Assembly: GCA_017396865.1 (NCBI GenBank)
Contig: JAFQKO010000084.1
Span: 1 to 11,638 of the forward strand
Direction of reading: 5' to 3'
Length of the DNA: 11,638 nt
From: Clostridia bacterium
GTDB lineage: Bacteria; Bacillota_A; Clostridia; Oscillospirales; QAKW01
Each line of letters opens with the position of its first letter. Position 1 is the first letter of the stretch. Positions 1 to 5,916 of the stretch are shown in pieces. Both the position numbers and the translations under genes were made by a program. Under the pieces are notes generated by a model, which saw nothing but the letters and a program-made list of their open reading frames with translations, did not search any database and was not told the DNA's origin.

Positions 1-269
1 ACGCACTCACCAGCTTTAAGTCCAGAACCCCGCTGGTGCCCTGCCGTGCCAATACCATCGGCCCCGGCCTCTTTTTGCAGGCTGATTGGGCGATCGGCGG
101 CGCCGACGGTACCTTGGGTCGTGGGATGCAGTGGCAAGGCCTTTCCCTGTGGATGACCCTCCGCCATGAAACCACCCCCTGGATCACCTCCACCTATATT
201 CCCACCCTTGCGGGTAAACTCTTCTTCCTCAAAGACCTTGCCGGTCCCTTGGAAGCCGAGTGCAACTAA
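1..269 (+). CDS. 3' end of an unrecognised protein (partial, 5' end outside window)
   Basis: An open frame runs from base 3 (first complete codon GCA) to a TAA stop at 267-269, giving about 88 C-terminal residues. I do not recognise the family. The segment is rich in Gly, Trp, Leu and Thr (for example [15 protein letters not shown], then [17 protein letters not shown]) and contains no obvious transmembrane segment. A GTG at base 36 lies in frame but has no ribosome binding site, so it is more likely an internal codon than a start. A strong terminator follows the stop directly, which supports this as the genuine end of an expressed gene. The function cannot be stated from this fragment. Confidence 0.5.
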   Translation, partial: ALTSFKSRTPLVPCRANTIGPGLFLQADWAIGGADGTLGRGMQWQGLSLWMTLRHETTPWITSTYIPTLAGKLFFLKDLAGPLEAECN

Positions 270-274
270 ATAAT

Positions 275-304
275 AAAAAGGGAAAGTGTTTACTTTCCCT
301 TTTT
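275..304 (+). terminator. Rho-independent terminator after the partial gene
   Basis: A perfect 13-bp stem (275-287 with 292-304) is closed by the four-base loop GTTT. The 3' arm ends in a run of five T, and the 5' arm begins with five A, so it could also work on the other strand. It lies 5 bases after the stop of the upstream gene and just before the next promoter, separating the two transcription units. Confidence 0.9.
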
Positions 305-307
305 AAA

Positions 308-336
308 TTGACATCCCACGCCAAAAGAAGTATAAT
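308..336 (+). promoter_or_regulatory. Consensus sigma-A promoter of the acyltransferase gene
   Basis: A perfect -35 TTGACA (308-313) and a perfect -10 TATAAT (331-336) are separated by exactly 17 bp. The predicted transcription start is near 343, giving a leader of about 24 bases that carries the SD GGAGG (358-362) four bases before the ATG at 367. Such a full consensus suggests strong constitutive transcription. Confidence 0.88.
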
Positions 337-366
337 AGAACCATCTTATAATCTGACGGAGGAACG

Positions 367-1335
367 ATGGCGCGTCGTGATGCAGATACCAACTTCATAC
401 GGATCATTGCCTGCTTTTTTGTGGTGATGATCCATTGCAGCTATCCCGCAACCGAGGTCGGGCGGTTTTTGCGCGCCTTTTCATCCTTCTCTGTCCCGAT
501 CTTTGTGATGATCAGCGGTCATTATATGTTGGACTCCAAGCGGAGTGCAAAGCGGCTTGGCGGCAAGATTGTTAAGCTCGGTTTGATTTTGCTCGGCTGC
601 TCTGCGGCTTATTTCGGGCTGGAGCTTTTGCTGGAGCTGCGCTCCTATGAGAACGTTGGCGGGCTGATCGAATATTTGCTCACCGAGCCGATCCACCTAT
701 GGTATCTTTATGCCATCGGCCTGCTTTATGCATTAACGCCGCTGTTGCGGGTCTTTCACCGCAATGCCTCCCGCGGCGAGTATCGCTATGCGCTGCTGCT
801 CACCTTTTTGCTGGGCTCGTTGCTGTTTGTTGCAATGCGGGCGGAGCTTTCGCCAACCCTTGCGAAAATTGTCGACAAAATGAAGGTCGATTATACCTGC
901 GGCTATCTGTTCTGCTACCTGTTCGGCGGCTATTACCGTAAATTCGGGCTTCAATACCGAAAAACCCTTGTGGTCGTCGGGGTTGCCGCACTAACGGTTA
1001 CCGCAATCGGCTATACGTTGTATAGCGGTGAGCGGGCGCATCTGCTGACCAGCTATTTCTTCCCGGGCGTTTTGCTGGGTGCGGTGGGGCTTTACAGCGG
1101 CCTGCGGCTGATGCTTGCCCGCTTTAAGCCGCATTGGGAAATGAACACCTTGGCAAACGCCACCTTCGGTATCTATCTCTGGCATCCTGCGTTGATTCTG
1201 CTTTTGCAAAAAATGTCGACCGAGCCGCTTAGCGCCTGGTACGCCATCCCCCTCAGAACCGTTGCGGTCTTTTCTGCTTGCGCCTTGCCGATGATGCTCT
1301 ATGTGAAACTTAAAAAAATGAGCCGAAGAGCCTGA
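367..1335 (+). CDS. Acyltransferase family 3 membrane protein (putative O-acetyltransferase)
   Basis: The 322-residue polytopic membrane protein resembles the acyltransferase-3 family (PF01757; WecH/OafA-like), whose members move acetyl or other acyl groups onto sugars, cell-wall or envelope polymers. Visible family marks are the N-terminal NFIRIIACFFVVMIHCSYP (residues 9-27; Arg12 and His23 match the usual essential Arg/His pair), VPIFVMISGHYML in the next helix, the HLWYLYAIGLLYALTPLL segment and a late GIYLWHPALILLL helix. About ten hydrophobic segments fit the usual fold, and no extra extracellular SGNH domain is present. The ATG at 367 is set by the SD GGAGG four bases upstream. It is a single-gene unit with its own promoter and terminator, so no neighbour reveals the acceptor substrate. 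The last four codons are part of the terminator stem. Confidence 0.85.
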   Translation: MARRDADTNFIRIIACFFVVMIHCSYPATEVGRFLRAFSSFSVPIFVMISGHYMLDSKRSAKRLGGKIVKLGLILLGCSAAYFGLELLLELRSYENVGGLIEYLLTEPIHLWYLYAIGLLYALTPLLRVFHRNASRGEYRYALLLTFLLGSLLFVAMRAELSPTLAKIVDKMKVDYTCGYLFCYLFGGYYRKFGLQYRKTLVVVGVAALTVTAIGYTLYSGERAHLLTSYFFPGVLLGAVGLYSGLRLMLARFKPHWEMNTLANATFGIYLWHPALILLLQKMSTEPLSAWYAIPLRTVAVFSACALPMMLYVKLKKMSRRA

Positions 1336-1353
1336 AACTCTTCGGCTGTTTTT
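1321..1353 (+). terminator. Terminator overlapping the end of the acyltransferase gene
   Basis: A perfect 10-bp GC-containing stem (1321-1330 with 1338-1347) has the 7-base loop CCTGAAA and is followed by GTTTTTGTT. The 5' arm is made of the final sense codons, and the TGA stop (1333-1335) lies in the loop. The tail runs straight into the -35 box of the pcrA promoter. Confidence 0.88.
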
Positions 1354-1354
1354 G

Positions 1355-1383
1355 TTGACTTGATGAAAAAATAAGAGTATAAT
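1355..1383 (+). promoter_or_regulatory. Sigma-A promoter of the pcrA operon
   Basis: A -35 TTGACT (1355-1360) and a perfect -10 TATAAT (1378-1383) are separated by 17 bp. The predicted start is near 1390, giving a leader of about 30 bases that includes GAGGAA (1411-1416) before the ATG at 1420. It is the only strong promoter seen upstream of the four-gene cluster. Confidence 0.85.
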
Positions 1384-1419
1384 AACCATGTATGTAATTA
1401 TAGTTTTAGCGAGGAACCT

Positions 1420-3657
1420 ATGCTTCAAAACATATTAGAAGAAAAAATGAATGCCATGAACGAGCGCCAGCGAGAGGCGGTGGAATATACCGACGGCCCG
1501 CTGCTGATCTTGGCGGGCGCAGGCAGCGGCAAAACCACCGTTTTGATCAACCGTATTGCCTATCTGCTTTCCAAGGGGCTGTGTGCGCCCTATCATATTT
1601 TGGCGATCACCTTTACCAATAAGGCCGCCAAGGAGCTTTGCGACCGCATCGATAAGATGATGGGCGCCGATGCCTTCGGGGTCACCGCTGCCACCTTCCA
1701 TAGCTTCTGCGGCCGCATCCTGCGTGCCGAGATCGGGATCGACGGCGTCTTCAATAGTAACTATACCATCTATGATGCCGACGATAGCCAGCGGGTAATT
1801 AAGGCGGCCATGAAGGAGCTGGAGATCGACGATACCGTGCTGCCTGTTCGCTCGGTGCAGTGGGCGATCTCCAACGCAAAGGATCATCGGGTAGCCCCCG
1901 ATGAATTCTGCAAGCATTTCGGCCGCGATCTGCGCAACGAACAGGTCGCTAAGGTCTATGCCCGCTATGATGCCGCATTGCGGGAGGCCAACGCGCTGGA
2001 CTTCGACGATATGATTCTCAAAACCGTCGAGCTGTTCGAAAACCATCCCGAGGTGCTGGCCAAATATGCAGGGCGCTTCCGCTATATCATGGTGGATGAG
2101 TATCAGGATACCAACCCGCTGCAGTATCGGCTGGTTTCCTTGCTTTCCTCTAAATTTCATAATATCTGCGTGGTCGGCGACGACGACCAGAGTATCTATA
2201 AATTTCGTGGCGCGACCATCGAAAACATCCTGCTTTTTGAGGAGCATTTTCCCAATGCCAAGGTGGTTCGTTTGGAGCAAAACTACCGCTCTACCGCCAA
2301 TATTCTGGACGCCGCCAATGCGGTGATCGCCCATAATACTCAGCGTAAGGGCAAAAATCTTTGGACAGCGGGCGAGAAGGGCGAGCCCCTCTACGTGAAG
2401 CGCCTGAACGATGATTTCGAGGAAAGCCGCTATCTGGCCGAAACGATCCAGGATCGAGTGGCGCAGGGGCAGGCAAAGTTCGGCGATTTCGCTGTTTTGT
2501 ATCGCACCAATGCCCAGGGCAACTCGGTGGAGCGCTTCTTCGTTAAGAGCGCGATCCCTTATAAGGTGGTCGGCGGTCAGCGGTTCTATGACCGTAAGGA
2601 AATTAAAGACATTCTGGCCTATATGCAGGTCATCAATAACCCCCGCGACGAGCTGCGGCTGAAGCGGATCATCAATGAGCCCAAGCGTAAGATCGGCGCC
2701 GCCACCGTTGCGGCCTTGGAAGAGATTGCCCATCGGGAGCTGCTTTCCATGCCCGCCGTTATGGAACGAGCATCGGAGTATCCGAGCCTTTCCCGAACTG
2801 CCCCCATTTTGATGGAATTTGCCGACCTGCTGGTGCGGCTGACCCACTCGCTGGAAAAACTGCCGCTGGACGAATGGACCGCTGCTGTTGCCCGCGAGAG
2901 CGGATATATTACCATGCTGGAGACGGAGGATACCGACGAAGCCCGCGATCGGATCAATAATATCATGGAGCTTTGCTCCTCGGTCAAGCGCTATGTGCAG
3001 GAGAACCCCGGCGGCACCCTCTCCGGCTTTTTGGAGGAGGTTTCGCTGATGACCGATCTGGATCAGATGGGGGATGAGGACGACCGCGTTGTGCTGATGA
3101 CCCTCCATAGCGCCAAGGGTCTGGAATTTGATTACGTATTTATGATCGGTATGGAGGAGGGCTTGTTCCCAAGCCAGCGCTGTATGGATAACGACGAGCT
3201 GGAGGAGGAGCGACGGCTGATGTACGTCGGTGTGACCCGCGCCAAAAAATGCCTCTATCTCACCCATACCCGCCAACGGATGCTGTACGGCAGAACGCAG
3301 TTTTGTATGCCCAGCTCCTTCTTGAAGGAGCTGCCGCCGATGGTGGTGGAGGATCTTTCTCCCAAAACCGCCTTCGAAAGCTACGGCTATTCCAAGCCTT
3401 CCCCCCGTGTCGGCGCCTCTCCGGTTCGAACAAGCTTTGCCCGCCCTGCGGCGCAGCCTGCTATCCGTAAACCGACTGCCACCGCCGCTCCCACCTTTAA
3501 TTTTGAGGTCGGCGACCGTGTGGTGCATAAAACCTTCGGCCCCGGTACCTTGAAGAGCAAGGCCCCTATGGGCAGCGATTTTCTGCTGGAGGTGCAGTTC
3601 GATAAGGTCGGCACTAAAAAGATCATGGCCAATTTTGCCAAACTGACAAAGGAGTAA
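1420..3657 (+). CDS. pcrA: ATP-dependent 3'-5' DNA helicase PcrA (UvrD/Rep family)
   Basis: This is a full-length 745-residue superfamily 1A helicase, normal for PcrA. PcrA/UvrD enzymes unwind DNA in nucleotide-excision repair, displace RecA and resolve transcription-replication conflicts. All motifs are present: the Q-motif region NERQREAV, Walker A AGAGSGKTT (32-40, Lys38), motif Ia TFTNKAAKEL, Walker B VDEYQD (225-230), motif III GDDDQSIYKFRGA, motif IV EQNYRS, motif V TLHSAKGLEFDYVF and motif VI EEERRLMYVGVTRAKK (595-610). Residues about 694-745 (EVGDRVVHKTFGPGTL...) form the Tudor-like C-terminal domain that binds RNA polymerase in PcrA/UvrD proteins. The ATG at 1420 has GAGG five bases upstream; an ATG at 1447 is less well placed. 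In many Firmicutes ligA follows pcrA; here a COG0523 GTPase follows after only 6 bases, with its SD overlapping the pcrA stop. Confidence 0.97.
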   Translation: MLQNILEEKMNAMNERQREAVEYTDGPLLILAGAGSGKTTVLINRIAYLLSKGLCAPYHILAITFTNKAAKELCDRIDKMMGADAFGVTAATFHSFCGRILRAEIGIDGVFNSNYTIYDADDSQRVIKAAMKELEIDDTVLPVRSVQWAISNAKDHRVAPDEFCKHFGRDLRNEQVAKVYARYDAALREANALDFDDMILKTVELFENHPEVLAKYAGRFRYIMVDEYQDTNPLQYRLVSLLSSKFHNICVVGDDDQSIYKFRGATIENILLFEEHFPNAKVVRLEQNYRSTANILDAANAVIAHNTQRKGKNLWTAGEKGEPLYVKRLNDDFEESRYLAETIQDRVAQGQAKFGDFAVLYRTNAQGNSVERFFVKSAIPYKVVGGQRFYDRKEIKDILAYMQVINNPRDELRLKRIINEPKRKIGAATVAALEEIAHRELLSMPAVMERASEYPSLSRTAPILMEFADLLVRLTHSLEKLPLDEWTAAVARESGYITMLETEDTDEARDRINNIMELCSSVKRYVQENPGGTLSGFLEEVSLMTDLDQMGDEDDRVVLMTLHSAKGLEFDYVFMIGMEEGLFPSQRCMDNDELEEERRLMYVGVTRAKKCLYLTHTRQRMLYGRTQFCMPSSFLKELPPMVVEDLSPKTAFESYGYSKPSPRVGASPVRTSFARPAAQPAIRKPTATAAPTFNFEVGDRVVHKTFGPGTLKSKAPMGSDFLLEVQFDKVGTKKIMANFAKLTKE

Positions 3658-3663
3658 GATAAA

Positions 3664-4818
3664 ATGACAAAGATTGATATTTTCAGCGGCTTTCTGGGAG
3701 CCGGTAAAACCACCCTGATCAAAAAACTGATCGAAGAAGCCTATCAGGGCGAAAAGCTGGTGCTGATCGAAAATGAATTCGGCGAGATCGGTATCGACGG
3801 CGGCTTTTTGGAAGAAGCGGGCATCGAGATCACCGAGATGAACTCCGGCTGCATCTGCTGCAGTCTGGTGGGCGATTTCGGCGAAGCGCTGGAAAAGGTG
3901 CTGGAGACCTATCATCCCGACCGCGTTTTGATCGAGCCCAGCGGTGTCGGTAAGCTCAGCGACGTGATCACCGCCGTTACCAAGCTGGAGCTGCCTGATG
4001 TAAAGCTCAATAGCTTTACCACCGTGGCCGATGCCTCTAAATGTAAGATCTACGCCAAGAATTTCGGCGAATTCTATGATAATCAGCTGGAGCACGCCGC
4101 CTGTATTATTTTGAGCCGTGCCCAGAACGTCAGCCCCGAAAAGCTGGCCTTTGCCGTTAAGCTGGTGCAGGAAAAGAATCCCAACGCCACCGTGATCGCA
4201 ACCCCTTGGGATCAGCTCAGCGGTGCGCAGATTTTGGCCGCCATGGAGCAGCGCGATAGCCTGCAGGAGATCCTGCATGAGCTGGAGCATGATCACCATG
4301 AACATCATCACCACGATCATGAGCACCATGAGCATGATGAGCATTGCACCTGCGGCTGCCATGACCATGACCATGAGCATGAGCATCATCATGAGCATGA
4401 GCATCATCATGACCATGAGCACCATCATGACCATGAGCATCATCATGACCATGAGCATCATCATGAGCATGAGCATCATCACGAGCACGATGAGCATTGC
4501 ACCTGCGGGTGCCACGACCACGACCATCACCATCATCATGCGGATGAGGTGTTTACAAGCTGGGGTAAGGAAACCACCCGCGCCTATACCAAGTCTGAGG
4601 TTGAATCCATCCTCAACGCTTTGGATACCGGAAAATACGGCGCCGTTTTGCGCGCAAAGGGTATGGTTGCCGGTGAGGGCGAGTGGATCTTCTTCGACTA
4701 CGTGCCCGGTGAGCAGGATGTTCGCGCAGGCTCTGCCCAGATCATCGGCCGTCTTTGCGTCATCGGCTCGGAGCTGAAAGAAACGGAGTTGGCCAAACTC
4801 TTTGGTTTGGAGGCGTAA
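3664..4818 (+). CDS. CobW/COG0523-family GTPase with long His/Cys-rich metal-binding insert
   Basis: The 384-residue protein belongs to the G3E/COG0523 group of P-loop GTPases, which act as metal chaperones or insertases (Zn, Co, Ni, Fe). Visible are Walker A GFLGAGKTT (9-17, Lys15), ENEFGEIGID (36-45) carrying the conserved acidic residues, the family metal motif C-x-C-C (Cys63, Cys65, Cys66), and IEPSG (90-94). The canonical NKxD guanine-specificity motif is replaced by SRAQ (151-154). Residues 205-292 are a low-complexity region with 49 histidines and 6 cysteines, and residues from about 301 on form a CobW C-terminal-like domain (AVLRAKGMV...WIFFDYVPG). The SD AAAGGAG (3648-3654) overlaps the pcrA stop 9 bases before the ATG, implying translational coupling. 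The His-rich insert points to storage or capture of a soft divalent metal such as Zn or Ni; the metal and the client protein are unknown. Confidence 0.9.
   Translation: MTKIDIFSGFLGAGKTTLIKKLIEEAYQGEKLVLIENEFGEIGIDGGFLEEAGIEITEMNSGCICCSLVGDFGEALEKVLETYHPDRVLIEPSGVGKLSDVITAVTKLELPDVKLNSFTTVADASKCKIYAKNFGEFYDNQLEHAACIILSRAQNVSPEKLAFAVKLVQEKNPNATVIATPWDQLSGAQILAAMEQRDSLQEILHELEHDHHEHHHHDHEHHEHDEHCTCGCHDHDHEHEHHHEHEHHHDHEHHHDHEHHHDHEHHHEHEHHHEHDEHCTCGCHDHDHHHHHADEVFTSWGKETTRAYTKSEVESILNALDTGKYGAVLRAKGMVAGEGEWIFFDYVPGEQDVRAGSAQIIGRLCVIGSELKETELAKLFGLEA
4279..4540 (+). repeat. Repetitive segment coding for His/Asp/Glu/Cys-rich metal-binding region
   Basis: The core is six tandem 18-bp units (4384-4491), each coding HHH[D/E]HE or a one-residue variant. 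It is flanked by two near-identical 39-bp copies coding DEHCTCGCHDHDH (4336-4374 and 4489-4527; protein residues 225-237 and 276-288). The two copies differ at only three bases, all synonymous. The pattern fits expansion by slippage and segment duplication within the gene while the metal-ligand pattern was kept. The region stays in frame with the flanking GTPase domains. Confidence 0.9.
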
Positions 4819-4842
4819 GTTTGAAAATAAATTTCAAACTTA
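4816..4842. promoter_or_regulatory. AT-rich perfect inverted repeat in the GTPase intergenic gap
   Basis: Two 11-base arms, TAAGTTTGAAA (4816-4826) and TTTCAAACTTA (4832-4842), are perfectly complementary around the 5-base spacer ATAAA. The dyad begins at the stop codon of the first GTPase gene. No T-run follows, so it is a poor terminator. Its left arm contains TTGAAA (4821-4826), which with TAAGAT (4843-4848, 16 bp apart) could be a weak internal promoter; the dyad would then be an operator. Alternatively it is the first stem of the structured leader that follows. It does not match the Firmicutes Zur-box pattern as I know it. Confidence 0.55.
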
Positions 4843-4849
4843 TAAGATT

Positions 4850-4956
4850 TAATGCCGATTTTCTCGCCGCTTTCACGGCAACTGAAAATCATGGCACTTA
4901 TGACCACTCTTTCCTGTGTCATTCGTGCCCGGCACAAGGAAAGGAATGGTCATAAA
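4850..4956 (+). promoter_or_regulatory. Candidate structured 5' leader with SD-sequestering hairpin before the second GTPase gene
   Basis: Two further stems tile the rest of the gap. Stem 2 pairs TGCC (4853-4856) with GGCA (4893-4896), GATTTTC (4857-4863) with GAAAATC (4884-4890), and GCCG (4866-4869) with CGGC (4876-4879), around the loop CTTTCA. Stem 3 pairs TTATGACCA (4898-4906) with TGGTCATAA (4947-4955). After a C/A mismatch it continues as TC/GG-side pairs, TTTCCT with AGGAAA-side bases, and GTG (4916-4918) with CAC (4933-4935), with single bulges at one G and one A. Stem 3 contains the purine-rich SD (4936-4946) in its 3' arm and ends two bases before the ATG at 4957, so folding should block translation. 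An alternative small hairpin, GTGC/GCAC (4925-4928 with 4932-4935), could compete. The trigger is unknown. Confidence 0.6.
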
Positions 4957-5904
4957 ATGGAACAAATTCCCGTCTATCTCTTTACCGGCTTTTTGGATTC
5001 CGGTAAATCCACCTTTATTCAGGAAACGCTGGAGGATCCCGCCTACAACGATGGCACCCCTACGCTGGTGCTGCTCTGTGAGGAGGGCGAAATCGAGCCG
5101 GACGTTTCCAAAATGCCCCATGCCGATAAGATCTGCCTGCAAACCGTTGAGGATGAGGAGGAGCTGAAGCCGAAGCTTCTTTCCCGTTTGCTGAAGGGCT
5201 GCCGTGCCAAGCGGGTATTTTTGGAATACAACGGAATGTGGGAGGTCGGCAAGCTGTATCAGGCTCTGCCTGAAGGCTGGGTCATCGTGCAGGAATTCTG
5301 CTTTATGGACAGCAGCACCATCCTCACCTATAATGCCAATATGCGCAATTTGGTGGTGGATAAGCTGAAATCTGCCGAGATGGTTATCTTCAATCGAATG
5401 AAGTCCGACGTAGACGTGATGCCTTATCATAAGCTGGTGCGGGGTGTATCCCGCCGCGCCGATATCGTGTATGAGGATGTTTTGGGGAAGGTGATTCCCG
5501 ATCGGATCGAGGATCCGCTGCCCTTCGACGTCAATGCCCCGATCGTCAAGATTGAGGATCAGGACTACGCCTTGTGGTATCGCGATCTATCGGAAGAGCT
5601 TCCGAAATACGACGGTAAAACTGTCCACCTGAAAGGGCGAGTCATCCTCGATGAACGCAGCAACGGCAGTTTCTTTGTGTTCGGCCGTCAGGTCATGACC
5701 TGCTGCGTGGAGGATATTCAGTTTGCGGGCGTGGTTGTGCTGTACCCCGATGCCTTCTCGCTGCAGAATGGCGGCTGGGTCACCGTAACCGCCAAGATCA
5801 AGCTCGGCAACCATGAAGCCTACGGCCGCGAGGGCCCCATCCTCACCGCCGTCGAGGTCGAGCCCGCCCTGCCGCCCGTTGAAGAAGTAGCAACGTTTTA
5901 TTAA
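4957..5904 (+). CDS. Diverged COG0523-like P-loop GTPase fused to a YcgQ/TIGR03943-like C-terminal domain
   Basis: I place the start at ATG 4957 (315 residues, MEQIPVYLFTGFLDSGKST), because an AAAGGAA SD lies 10 bases upstream and the preceding in-frame sequence is palindromic leader. The N-terminal half is a CobW-type P-loop domain: Walker A GFLDSGKST (11-19, Lys17), LEYNG (89-93) at the place of the usual EPSG, and FNRMKSD (145-151) near the NKxD position. The family CxCC metal motif is absent. Residues about 216-315 (YDGKTVHLKGRV...FVFGRQVMTCCVEDIQFAG...) resemble the C-terminal domain of YcgQ/TIGR03943 proteins, with a Cys-Cys pair at 249-250 and an acidic residue after it. YcgQ-type proteins are associated with metal-related permeases, so a role in metal traffic is likely but unproven. 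The gene is followed by the PHP gene, whose SD overlaps this stop codon. Confidence 0.78.
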   Translation: MEQIPVYLFTGFLDSGKSTFIQETLEDPAYNDGTPTLVLLCEEGEIEPDVSKMPHADKICLQTVEDEEELKPKLLSRLLKGCRAKRVFLEYNGMWEVGKLYQALPEGWVIVQEFCFMDSSTILTYNANMRNLVVDKLKSAEMVIFNRMKSDVDVMPYHKLVRGVSRRADIVYEDVLGKVIPDRIEDPLPFDVNAPIVKIEDQDYALWYRDLSEELPKYDGKTVHLKGRVILDERSNGSFFVFGRQVMTCCVEDIQFAGVVVLYPDAFSLQNGGWVTVTAKIKLGNHEAYGREGPILTAVEVEPALPPVEEVATFY

Positions 5905-5916
5905 GGAGATTGAATT

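Noticed and set aside
991..1428. A 145-codon minus-strand frame over the end of the acyltransferase gene and the pcrA promoter
   Set aside because: It crosses a strong terminator and a promoter for the plus strand and encodes no recognisable domain.
4384..4491. CRISPR-like direct repeats
   Set aside because: The units are contiguous 18-bp coding repeats without spacers and lie in frame inside a GTPase gene.
1435..4539. A 1034-codon open frame on the minus strand across pcrA and the first GTPase gene
   Set aside because: It is opposite two well-supported genes, begins with Met/Val runs that are the reverse complement of the His codon repeat, has no SD and resembles no protein. It arises from codon bias that removes antisense stops.
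4816..4842. Rho-independent terminator after the His-rich GTPase
   Set aside because: The stem is AT-rich and is not followed by a run of T, so termination is unlikely.
4852..4956. N-terminal extension of the second GTPase from ATG 4852
   Set aside because: The extra 35 codons lie in palindromic leader sequence with no SD before 4852, whereas ATG 4957 has an SD and begins exactly at a typical P-loop domain start.
4816..4956. Known riboswitch classes (THF, preQ1, NiCo/czcD, yybP-ykoY) for the leader before the second GTPase
   Set aside because: I saw none of the conserved sequence motifs I know for these classes, and the stem order does not match; a covariance-model search would settle it.
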